From Vicinamibacterales bacterium (GTDB lineage Bacteria > Acidobacteriota > Vicinamibacteria > Vicinamibacterales > UBA823), in the NCBI GenBank assembly GCA_036012125.1, contig DASCOS010000005.1:53840-117839 (forward strand): DNA of 64,000 bases, read 5' to 3'. Under the pieces are notes generated by a model. It did not search any database. It saw only the letters and a program-made list of their open reading frames with translations, and was not told the DNA's origin. Below are positions 43,845 to 51,782 of the stretch, piece by piece (within the stretch, counting starts at the first letter, position 1; the number at the start of each line of letters is the position of its first letter). Both the position numbers and the translations under genes were made by a program.

Positions 43845-45227
43845 ATGGTCACAGACACTGTTCACGCCAGAGAATCTGAGGTCGCATTAAGCAGGGCCGA
43901 TTACCTTCGCTTCCTAATACCCTCTGCCATCGGTGCGGGACTGATGCTCGTACCGTTTAGGTTCGGCGACACGTTCAACATCGGTCTTGGCATCATCGCC
44001 GATTTCCTACGCGCACGCGTCGGCAGCATCCTGCCTGGACTTGCCACTCTAGTGATCGTGTTATCAGCTATTGCGACTATTGCCACGGGAGTTGTTCGGC
44101 GCCGACTCGATACTGAGACGTTGGCAAATCCTATCTTGAGTATGTTCCTGATGGGGCCAACGATTCTAGTCGCGCGGGTCGTAGGGGCTATCACTGCAAG
44201 CATGGTTCTCTTTCAGTGGGGACCTGTGTGGCTTATCTCAGATACCACTGGCAGGGTCATCCTTAACGAACTGATTCCGGTCATCATGGTGATCTTTGTG
44301 GTGGCGCCGTTGTTACTGCCACTTGTGACCGACTTCGGCCTAATGGAGTTTTTCGGCACCCTTTGTAGCAGGATATTTCGGCCGCTCTTTACCATGCCGG
44401 GGCGGTCATCGATCGACGCAATTGCTTCGTGGATGGGCTCGGCGCCTGTCGGCGTCCTGATCACTGCGCAGCAATATGAGCTGGGGTTCTACACCGAGCG
44501 AGAAGCTGCCACAATCGCGACGACATTCTCGGTTGTGTCAGTGGCGTTTGCGTTTGTCATCGTCGACTTCGTTGGGCTCAGTGAATTCTTCGTTCCGTAT
44601 TATGGTGCCATCGTGCTGGCTGGCACGGTCGCGGCGATCGTTATGCCGCGTATCCCTCCACTGTCACGAAAACGCGACGTCTATTACGCACAAGCAGGCA
44701 AACAGATTACGGAAGCTCTGCCCCCGGGGCGTAATCTCTGGTCGTGGGGATTCGAGTTGGCGGCGTGGCGGGCGCGACGAGCCCCCACGGTGTTGGCATT
44801 ATTGCGGCGAGCAACGTTCAACATTTATGACATCTGGTTCGCGTTGTTGCCGCTAATCATGAGTATCGGTGTGACGGCCCTCGTGCTGAGCGAGTACACC
44901 TCGATTTTCAACTGGCTTGCGGTACCACTGGTGCCGTTTCTCACGATTCTTGGTATTCCTGAAGCGTCTGCCGCAGCACCCGCATTTCTGGTGGGATTTG
45001 CTGACCAATTCCTGCCGGTGGTTCTTGGACAGGAGGTCGAAAGCGAGCACACTCGTTTCGTCATCGCCGGGGCGGCGGTGACGCAACTCGTCTATATGTC
45101 GGAGTTAGGGGCGTTGATCCTGAAGTCGAAGATTCCGGTAAACGTGGGCGAGTTGTTTACGATTTTTCTATTGCGAACAGTCATTACCGTACCGGTGATT
45201 GCCGGCATCGCAGCTCTGATTTTCTGA
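43845..45227 (+). CDS. YjiH-type membrane protein with nucleoside-recognition (Gate) domains
   Basis: 460 residues with about eleven membrane segments. RFLIPSAIGAGLMLVPF opens it, IASWMGSAPVGVLITAQQYE near 200 and ASAAAPAFLVGFADQFLP near 380 are the paired Gate-domain motifs, and YMSELGALILKSKIP lies near the end. YjiH homologues are unassigned inner-membrane proteins, and Gate domains occur in nucleoside transporters and spore-maturation proteins. No obvious ribosome binding site precedes the ATG, so a slightly later start is possible. Convergent with the sulfatase at 45279. Confidence 0.78.
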   Translation: MVTDTVHARESEVALSRADYLRFLIPSAIGAGLMLVPFRFGDTFNIGLGIIADFLRARVGSILPGLATLVIVLSAIATIATGVVRRRLDTETLANPILSMFLMGPTILVARVVGAITASMVLFQWGPVWLISDTTGRVILNELIPVIMVIFVVAPLLLPLVTDFGLMEFFGTLCSRIFRPLFTMPGRSSIDAIASWMGSAPVGVLITAQQYELGFYTEREAATIATTFSVVSVAFAFVIVDFVGLSEFFVPYYGAIVLAGTVAAIVMPRIPPLSRKRDVYYAQAGKQITEALPPGRNLWSWGFELAAWRARRAPTVLALLRRATFNIYDIWFALLPLIMSIGVTALVLSEYTSIFNWLAVPLVPFLTILGIPEASAAAPAFLVGFADQFLPVVLGQEVESEHTRFVIAGAAVTQLVYMSELGALILKSKIPVNVGELFTIFLLRTVITVPVIAGIAALIF

Positions 45228-45278
45228 TGCCGGCGGAACAGTAAGCCCGTAGGTCGTACCGGAACAACCTGACAGTGG

Positions 45279-46817
45279 CTACGGAACAACTGGGACCCGC
45301 AGCTCTTCCTTAAGCCGTCCCAGTTCATTAAGCAGCGCAGTCTGGGTCTCTGCGTAGGAAGGGACATCATAGACGCTCCGCAGTTCGTTCGGGTCGGTTA
45401 CAAGGTCAAACAGCTCCCATTCGCTGGTTTCATAGTAGTGAATGAGCTTATGCCGCTCGGTTCGAACGCCCTCGTGCGGCGCGACATTGTGGATGCCTTT
45501 CTCGTAGTAGTGGTAGTAGAAGCTCGTCCGCCAGTCTTCTGGTATCTCGCCCTGCAGGAGCGGCAATAAACTCCGCCCCTGCATGTCGGAAGGGATCTCG
45601 ATACCAGCAGCGTGAAGGAGGGTTTCTGGTAAATCAAGATTCGACACCATGTTGGTGTTGACAGTGCCAGCTTCGATAATTCCGGGCCAGCGCATGATGA
45701 GCGGCGTCTTCAGTGATTCCTCATACATCCACCGTTTATCAAACCAGCCATGCTCACCGAGATAGAACCCTTGGTCCGAGGCATAGACAACGATTGTATT
45801 TTCGGCCAAACCGGTTTCGTCGAGGTAGCGGAGGAGTCGACCCACATTGTCATCAACTGAGGCGATTGTTCGTAGGTAGTCCTTGATGTACCGCTGGTAC
45901 TTCCAACGCACCAAATCGCGCCCCTCTAGGCCGGCCTCAAGAAATTCGGCATTCTTTGGCTCGTAGACTGCGTCCCAAATCCGTCGTTGTTGCTGGTCAA
46001 GGCGGCCGTACCCTGCAAGCCACAGCCGTAGGTCCGGGTCATCCTCAGGCGTGTCACGTGGTGGCTTCAATTTCAAGTCATGCCCATCGATCGTATGGCG
46101 CCCGATCTCCATTTCTTGTAACCGCGCCGGGCTCGCTCGGTTCGCGTAATCATCGAACAATGTGTCAGGTTCGGGAATCGTTATCCCGTCGTAAAGCGTG
46201 AGGTGCTCTGGTCCTGGCATCCAGCCCCGGTGTGGGGCTTTGTGCTGCGACATCATCATGAATGGCCGATTGGGGTCGCGCTCCTCCTCAATCCAGTGAA
46301 GTGTCAAATCGGTGATGATATCAGTGACATACCCGGAGTGCTGTCTTTGACCACCCGGAACGCGGAAATCAGGGTTGTAGTAGGACCCTTGACCAGGCAA
46401 CACCTCCCAATAGTCAAAGCCTGTCGGCTCACTCTTGAGGTGCCACTTACCGACGATTGCCGTTTGATAACCGACTTGTTGAAGTAGCTTGGGGAATGTT
46501 TGCTGCGACCCATCGAACACTTGACCGTTATCGAGAACACCGTTCAAATGACTGTATTTTCCGGTTTGGATCACGGCTCTGCTTGGGGCACAGATTGAGT
46601 TTGTGACCATTGCATTTTCGAATCTCAGCCCCTCGCGCGCGATCCGATCGATGTTCGGCGTGTGGTTGATTCGGGATCCGTAGGCACTGATCGCTTGATA
46701 GGCGTGGTCATCGCTGAAGATAAAAAGTATGTTGGGCCGATCATTTTGTGCCCAGGCCGGAGCAACAACACCCAGCAGGAGCATCGCAACGGTGGTTTGC
46801 ATCCACACACTTGTCAT
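45279..46817 (-). CDS. Sulfatase with signal peptide
   Basis: 512 residues. Signal peptide to AWAQ (24). Metal-binding [20 protein letters not shown] and the formylglycine motif [15 protein letters not shown], with Cys76, then [34 protein letters not shown] and [20 protein letters not shown]. This is the iduronate/choline-sulfatase-like layout used on sulfated polysaccharides. Exported, and dependent on formylglycine-generating enzyme encoded elsewhere. Head-to-head with a decayed fragment of another sulfatase. Confidence 0.88.
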   Translation of the reverse strand: MTSVWMQTTVAMLLLGVVAPAWAQNDRPNILFIFSDDHAYQAISAYGSRINHTPNIDRIAREGLRFENAMVTNSICAPSRAVIQTGKYSHLNGVLDNGQVFDGSQQTFPKLLQQVGYQTAIVGKWHLKSEPTGFDYWEVLPGQGSYYNPDFRVPGGQRQHSGYVTDIITDLTLHWIEEERDPNRPFMMMSQHKAPHRGWMPGPEHLTLYDGITIPEPDTLFDDYANRASPARLQEMEIGRHTIDGHDLKLKPPRDTPEDDPDLRLWLAGYGRLDQQQRRIWDAVYEPKNAEFLEAGLEGRDLVRWKYQRYIKDYLRTIASVDDNVGRLLRYLDETGLAENTIVVYASDQGFYLGEHGWFDKRWMYEESLKTPLIMRWPGIIEAGTVNTNMVSNLDLPETLLHAAGIEIPSDMQGRSLLPLLQGEIPEDWRTSFYYHYYEKGIHNVAPHEGVRTERHKLIHYYETSEWELFDLVTDPNELRSVYDVPSYAETQTALLNELGRLKEELRVPVVP

Positions 46818-46908
46818 TCGCTTGTCCTCCTCCGACAGGTCGATCCGGCTACCAACAGTATCAAAACGTACCGCGCCTAGGATCCGGACAGAACCTTACC
46901 ATCTCTGC

Positions 46909-47379
46909 GGAACGGCCCTGCTCTTAGGTTGGCCTGGTGCTGCCGTGGCCGGTGCCGTGGACGGCACCGAGGTAATCAGTGCTGATATCTATCCAACGAT
47001 TCTCGAAATTGCTGGCGTGGTGGATTCTAACGAAACCACGGACGGTCTGAGCTTGGTATCAACGCTTCGGGGTGAGAGTCCGCTGGTGCGTGATGCGCTC
47101 TACTGGCATTACCCGCACTATCACCCTGGTGGCGCGTCACCATCCGGCGCGGTGCGAGTCGGTCGTTACAAGTTGATTGAGTACTTCGAGGACATGCGGG
47201 TTGAACTCTACGACCTCGATGAAGATATCGGCGAGTTCATCAATCTTGCCAATACGTTGCCTGAGCAGACAGTGCGACTCCTGGAAAGGCTCCATGCGTG
47301 GCAGAGCGAGGTTGGAGCCCAGATGCCGACCGAGAATCCTGACTACGATCCAGCCCGGGCACTCAACTTTACGCGATAG
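46909..47379 (+). pseudogene. 3' remnant of a second sulfatase
   Basis: Only the C-terminal part of a sulfatase is readable: LLGWPGAAVAG, SADIYPTILEIAGV, DGLSLVSTLRGESPLVRDAL, YWHYPHYHPGGASPSGAVR, GRYKLIEYFEDMRVELYDLD, and an EFINLANTLPEQ tail. The catalytic N-terminal two-thirds with the C-x-P-S-R motif is absent, and the frame runs into unrelated sequence of the neighbouring gene's 5' side. The fragment could be read from an upstream codon, but the product would lack an active site. Left behind by deletion or rearrangement. Confidence 0.7.
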
Positions 47380-47388
47380 CGCCCGATC

Positions 47389-48717
47389 TCATTCAGAGTT
47401 GGTGTTCTTGGTGATCCGGTAGAGACGCGAAGCAGTGCGAATGATCAAACTTCCTCGGGCGATTGCGGGCGTTGCCAAACACATCTCGTCCAATGAGTTC
47501 TTGCCGAGTAGTTCGTATTTAGGTCCGGCGCGAAACACGAACGTGTCACCTTCTTCGCTTAGGGCAAAAATCTTGCCGTTGTACGCCCATGGTGACGACG
47601 TAAACGCCGCTCCAACCTCAACCCGTACCTTGCCGTAGACCTCGCGACCGGTCTGCGCATCGTGCGCCGTGAAGAATCCCCGGTCGAACAGCGTGTAATA
47701 GTAACCACTGTAGATGATCGGGGAGGGGTTGTAGGATGCCGCCTGTAGCTGAGCCCAAGCGATGAAGGTGTTGTTCCGCTCACCCGGCCGTAAGCTGATG
47801 TCGCCCCTTGCACCTGGTCTGATCGCATAGGCGGGCCGAAGGGGGTCGCCTACGTAGCCCGAACTGATGTAAAGGAGGTCGTCGGTCGCAAGCGGCGTCG
47901 GAATGGTAATCGTCGACATTCCCGTCAGTTCCCAGAGAAGCGACCCGTTTTCAGCATACGACCGCACTTTATCGGAGCCGGTTGTCACGATTTCGGTACG
48001 CTTAGAATTACTCCACACGTAGGGTGTAGACCAGTTTGTTCCTTCCTTACGTTCAATCCGCCAAATCAACTCACCAGTTCGTTTGTCGAGCGCCAGGAGG
48101 AACGACTGGTCATCGTTATCGTTGACTATGTAGAGCCGGTTATTGTGGAGGGCTGGTGACGCTGCTGTGCCCCAACCATTCCGAGTCCGGAACGGCTCCC
48201 ATTGTTGCGACCACAGTGGTGTTCCCTCCATGTCGAAAGCAAAAATGCCGATTTGACCGAAGTAAGCGTAAACGCGCTCACCATCGGTCACTGGAGTCTC
48301 GGAAGCGTAGCTGTTCTTGAGGTGGCGTGGTGCTCCAGGGACAGACGCGTGCACTTCGCGTTCCCAGCGGATGTCGCCAGTGTTCCAGTCGACGGCATAC
48401 AGCATCCACCGGTGCAGGTCGCGTGGCGTACCGCGCTCGCCACCCAAGTAGAGTCCAGGTCGAGGTGGCTCGCCTTCGGCTGTCCGGACGACTGAGGTCA
48501 TGAAAATGGCATCGTTCCAGACGACTGGTGAGCTCCAACCAGTGCCTGGCACCGCCGTTGTCCACACGACGTTGTCGGTCGTACTCCAAGTGTCCGGTAG
48601 TCGCGGGTCGTCGGCGATCCCAAGGGCACCTGGGCCACGAAACTGGGGCCACTCTTGCGCCAAGACCGGCGTGCAGAGCAACGTAACCAAAGCCGTCGCT
48701 ACTAGGTTTTGCATCAC
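47389..48717 (-). CDS. Exported PQQ-like beta-propeller protein
   Basis: 442 residues, signal peptide to VLAQ (21). EWPQFRGPGALGIADD is the usual opening of the planctomycete/acidobacterial PQQ-like repeat proteins. Repeats such as WSSPVVWNDAIFMTSV, YAVDWNTGDIRWEREV, LLALDKRTGELIWRIERK and HDAQTGREVYGKVRVE follow. It lacks the paired Cys and catalytic Asp of real quinoprotein alcohol dehydrogenases, so I read it as a propeller without proven PQQ use. Convergent with the sulfatase remnant (9 bp between stops). Confidence 0.84.
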   Translation of the reverse strand: MMQNLVATALVTLLCTPVLAQEWPQFRGPGALGIADDPRLPDTWSTTDNVVWTTAVPGTGWSSPVVWNDAIFMTSVVRTAEGEPPRPGLYLGGERGTPRDLHRWMLYAVDWNTGDIRWEREVHASVPGAPRHLKNSYASETPVTDGERVYAYFGQIGIFAFDMEGTPLWSQQWEPFRTRNGWGTAASPALHNNRLYIVNDNDDQSFLLALDKRTGELIWRIERKEGTNWSTPYVWSNSKRTEIVTTGSDKVRSYAENGSLLWELTGMSTITIPTPLATDDLLYISSGYVGDPLRPAYAIRPGARGDISLRPGERNNTFIAWAQLQAASYNPSPIIYSGYYYTLFDRGFFTAHDAQTGREVYGKVRVEVGAAFTSSPWAYNGKIFALSEEGDTFVFRAGPKYELLGKNSLDEMCLATPAIARGSLIIRTASRLYRITKNTNSE

Positions 48718-48828
48718 CTATTACTATAGTGGTATCTGGTGCGAAGTCCCGATTGATTGTGGCTTATGCTTGGCAGGCGTTTGCAGCTATGATCGGGTCC
48801 ATTATGAAACTTAGTGGGGGAGGTTTCG

Positions 48829-50178
48829 ATGCCTGTGAATCGAAGAAAGCTTGAGTGCGAGGATGAGGTCGGTGGGCAGGTGAGCCGTCGCGATTTTATC
48901 GGTGCCACGGTGGCCGCCGGTGTGGCAGGTGCCTGCGGGGTTCCGTCAACTGAGACGGATACTGGCGGTGCTGCCGTGCCAGATATTGAGACGCTAACTG
49001 CGGCAATCGAGGCAAAGGTTGAGCGCGACAATATCTATATGCGATTACTTGGTGTCAAGGCGCACCTGCCAGGTCATGGCCACGCGACTGCACTCGGCGG
49101 TTCGCGTATGCCGACCGAGGTGATCGAGGCGATGCAGGAGGCCAACGACTACTTCGTCATGATAGACGAGCTGACGGTCGCCGCGGGCAAGCGTGCCGCT
49201 GAGGTGGTTCGGGCTGAGGCAGCATTGATCACGTCGGGGGCTTCGGGTGGACTACTGCTGGGCGCGGCCGCCTGTCTCACTGGGAATGACGAGGAAAAAA
49301 TGCGTGCGCTCCCGAATCCTACTTGGATGAAGCGTGAGTGCATCATTCAAAAAGCGCACCGTTATCCGTATGACTTCGCTCTTCAGGCTGCCGGTGCGAC
49401 CATTGTTGAAGTTGAGGGACGCGCGCAACTTCTGAATGCCATTAGCGAGAGAACAGCCTTCATTTTTGGTCTACCACGGCACGTTGCTCTAAGCGGTACG
49501 ATGGCCGCCGAAGTCCTGCAGCCCCCGGAGTTGATTGAAATTGCCAAACAAGCCGACGTATCAGTAATGATCGACGGAGCGTCACGACTACCACCGACCG
49601 GCAACCTAACAATCTTCAACGAACTCGGCGCTGATTTAGTTGTGGTTTCAGGTGGTAAGGGGCTGCGCGGACCTCAGTCTACCGGCATCCTGTCGGGTCG
49701 CGCGGACCTTATTGAGGCGGCGCGGATGCAGGCTGCACCCAACGATCTCATCGGTCGCGGTATGAAAGTCGGTAAGGAGGAGATCATCGGCCTTGTTGTC
49801 GCGCTCAATCGATACGCACAGCTCGACCACGTGGCAGAGCGTGCGGTGTGGAAACAAAAAGCCGAATACTTGGCGGCAGAACTGCAGGGAATTGACAGTT
49901 TTACTGCTGAGGTCGTGGATGACAACGAGAGGGCGCCCTACGTGGAGATCGGATGGGACCAAGGTGTTATACCAATGACCCACCAAGAGGTCCGTGACCA
50001 TTTACGTCGGCGGCCCAACCAGCGCGTTGCGTTGTCAAGTCTCTTTGGAAGCCGTCGTATTCAAACTCGCTGTATGCGAGACGGTGAAGAAGTGCTCGTC
50101 GCGCGGCGACTGCGGGAGTTTTTTACGGAGGGATACAAAGCTGCGGCCGAGGGAGAGGAACCAGTCGCCAGTCTCTAA
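48829..50178 (+). CDS. Tat-exported SelA-like PLP enzyme
   Basis: 449 residues from ATG 48829 (GGGGGAGG 7 bp upstream; the frame opens at 48814). A Tat signal (SRRDFIGATVAAGVAGAC, with possible lipobox Cys) precedes a fold-type I PLP domain like L-seryl-tRNA(Sec) selenium transferase / DgaE: HATALGGSRMP, ITSGASGGLLLGAAACLTG, FGLPRHVALSGT, VMIDGASRLPP, and VVVSGGKGLRGPQSTG with the cofactor lysine. Export rules out a role on tRNA, so it is probably a secreted lyase or racemase. In frame and directly after it lies a PQQ-dehydrogenase remnant. Confidence 0.83.
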   Translation: MPVNRRKLECEDEVGGQVSRRDFIGATVAAGVAGACGVPSTETDTGGAAVPDIETLTAAIEAKVERDNIYMRLLGVKAHLPGHGHATALGGSRMPTEVIEAMQEANDYFVMIDELTVAAGKRAAEVVRAEAALITSGASGGLLLGAAACLTGNDEEKMRALPNPTWMKRECIIQKAHRYPYDFALQAAGATIVEVEGRAQLLNAISERTAFIFGLPRHVALSGTMAAEVLQPPELIEIAKQADVSVMIDGASRLPPTGNLTIFNELGADLVVVSGGKGLRGPQSTGILSGRADLIEAARMQAAPNDLIGRGMKVGKEEIIGLVVALNRYAQLDHVAERAVWKQKAEYLAAELQGIDSFTAEVVDDNERAPYVEIGWDQGVIPMTHQEVRDHLRRRPNQRVALSSLFGSRRIQTRCMRDGEEVLVARRLREFFTEGYKAAAEGEEPVASL

Positions 50179-50433
50179 TCTGGATCTTACGGTCAGCCGA
50201 TTGTTTCAGCTGGAGGGCTACTGTTCATCGGGGCCACAAAAGATCAAGCATTTCGTGCGTTTGATACCAACACCGGTGTATTGCTTTGGGAGACTGAGCT
50301 ACCGGCCGGCGGCTATGCCACTCCCGCGACTTATGCGGTTGACGGCCGCCAGTACGTGGTCATCGCCGCCGGCGGTGGGAAGATGGGGACTAAATCCGGG
50401 GATAGTTACGTCGCCTTTGCGCTGCCTGAGTGA
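50179..50433 (+). pseudogene. 3' remnant of a PQQ-dependent dehydrogenase
   Basis: Immediately after the SelA-like stop, the same frame encodes the end of a membrane-type glucose/alcohol quinoprotein: [75 protein letters not shown]. This is the last 80 or so residues of a protein normally 550-750 long. No start or upstream domain exists, and the stop is a normal TGA at 50431. A deletion has joined it to the SelA-like gene. Distinct from the intact PQQ enzyme at 55161. Confidence 0.8.
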
Positions 50434-50470
50434 TAGGGTAGGAGTCTTCTTACGGTAGAGGGGGTACAAG

Positions 50471-51763
50471 ATGTGGAGTAGACGAGCCTTTCTTCGAAGC
50501 ACCGGCTTGATCGGCGCGGCGACGGTTGCAACCGAAGTTCACGGTGTCGGCGCAATCGCTGAAGCGGCCCAGTCGGTCGCTGACCGAACACCCGAAGAGG
50601 TTGCCCAAAATGAGTTCTTTTGGCGTGAGATCCAGTTTGGATTCACGCTCGACCGAACCCTAACTAATCTGAACAATGGCAACAGTTGCCCGACGCCACG
50701 CGTGGTGCACGAAGCACTCAAACGTTATCTCGATTTTTCAAATCAACTCCCGGTGCATTATCGTAGCCAACTCTCACGGAACATTGAGACGGTCAGGCGA
50801 CGACTGGCCGACGAGTTCGGATGTGATCCTGAGGAATTAGCTATCACGCGGAATTCGAGCGAGGCGTTGCAAATTGCGCAAAATGGTATCGACCTCCAGC
50901 CCGGTGACGAAGTCATCACGACCGACCAGGACTACGGTCGAATGCGAACAACTTGGGATCAGCGGGTGCGACGCGATGGGATCACGCTCACGCAGATTCC
51001 CTTTCCAGTGCCAACAACTCAGGACGATCTCTACGAGCGTTTCGAGCAGGCGATCACACCACGTACGAAGATCCTGCACTTTTGTCACATTACTAATTTG
51101 ACGGGACAACTCTTCCCGGTGCAACGACTCAGCCGCTTGGCACGGGAACGCGGGATTGTTTCAATTTGCGATGGTGCTCACTCTGTCGCACATTTTCCGT
51201 TCAAGTTACGTGACCTCGAGTGTGACTACTACGGGACGAGCCTTCATAAGTGGTTGCTGGCACCGCACGGTACCGGTTTTCTATACGTTCGTCGCGAGAA
51301 AATCGAGAACACTTGGCCGCTGCAGGCGGCACCGAGACGCCGTGACAGCGACATCCGGAAGTTTGAGGAAATTGGAACGCACCCAGCGGCGGCTAAAGCA
51401 GCGATTGCTGAAGCCTTGGCATTTCATCAAGCAATCGGCGCTGAACGAAAGGCGGCGCGGTTACGTTATCTAACGATGCGCTGGGCTGACCGGCTTAAGA
51501 ATCATCCGCAGATTACGATTAATTCATCACTTGAACCGGGTCAAGTATGGGGCCTCGCCAATGTCCAGATTAAGGGCGTGGACACGAGGGAGATCAACGC
51601 CTACATGTGGGATCGCTTCCGGATCGTCCTTGTGCCGATCATTCGTGATGACTACGAGGGCTTACGCGTGACGCCAAATGTTTACACGCGCGTCCAAGAG
51701 ATCGACACATTTGCTGACGCGATGCTGGAGATTGCAGATAACGGGCAGATCCCGACCATGTAA
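50471..51763 (+). CDS. Tat-exported class V aminotransferase, isopenicillin-N-epimerase-like
   Basis: 430 residues after GAGGGGG at 50458-50464. A Tat signal (SRRAFLRSTGLIGAATVA) precedes a class V PLP domain: LNNGNSCPTPRVVHEAL, ITRNSSEALQIAQNGID, HFCHITNLTGQLFPV, ICDGAHSVAHFP, and YYGTSLHKWLLAPHGTGFLY with the lysine in LHKWL. Such exported homologues occur near other Tat enzymes in Acidobacteriota. Second of two adjacent secreted PLP enzymes. The reaction (epimerase, desulfurase, lyase) is not decidable. Confidence 0.85.
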   Translation: MWSRRAFLRSTGLIGAATVATEVHGVGAIAEAAQSVADRTPEEVAQNEFFWREIQFGFTLDRTLTNLNNGNSCPTPRVVHEALKRYLDFSNQLPVHYRSQLSRNIETVRRRLADEFGCDPEELAITRNSSEALQIAQNGIDLQPGDEVITTDQDYGRMRTTWDQRVRRDGITLTQIPFPVPTTQDDLYERFEQAITPRTKILHFCHITNLTGQLFPVQRLSRLARERGIVSICDGAHSVAHFPFKLRDLECDYYGTSLHKWLLAPHGTGFLYVRREKIENTWPLQAAPRRRDSDIRKFEEIGTHPAAAKAAIAEALAFHQAIGAERKAARLRYLTMRWADRLKNHPQITINSSLEPGQVWGLANVQIKGVDTREINAYMWDRFRIVLVPIIRDDYEGLRVTPNVYTRVQEIDTFADAMLEIADNGQIPTM

Positions 51764-51782
51764 TAGCGAACACGGTCAGTGA

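Noticed and set aside
45228..45290. Repeated CGGAACA words between the YjiH and sulfatase genes
   Set aside because: Short, irregularly spaced and partly inside the sulfatase coding region; not a convincing repeat array.
47389..48717. Calling the PQQ-like propeller an alcohol dehydrogenase
   Set aside because: It lacks the vicinal cysteines and catalytic aspartate present in the enzyme at 55161.
48829..50178. SelA-like protein as the selenocysteine synthase needed by the UGA-containing YeeE gene
   Set aside because: It carries a twin-arginine export signal, so it cannot act on tRNA(Sec) in the cytoplasm. It belongs to a SelA-like catabolic branch. No selB, selC or selD is in the window.
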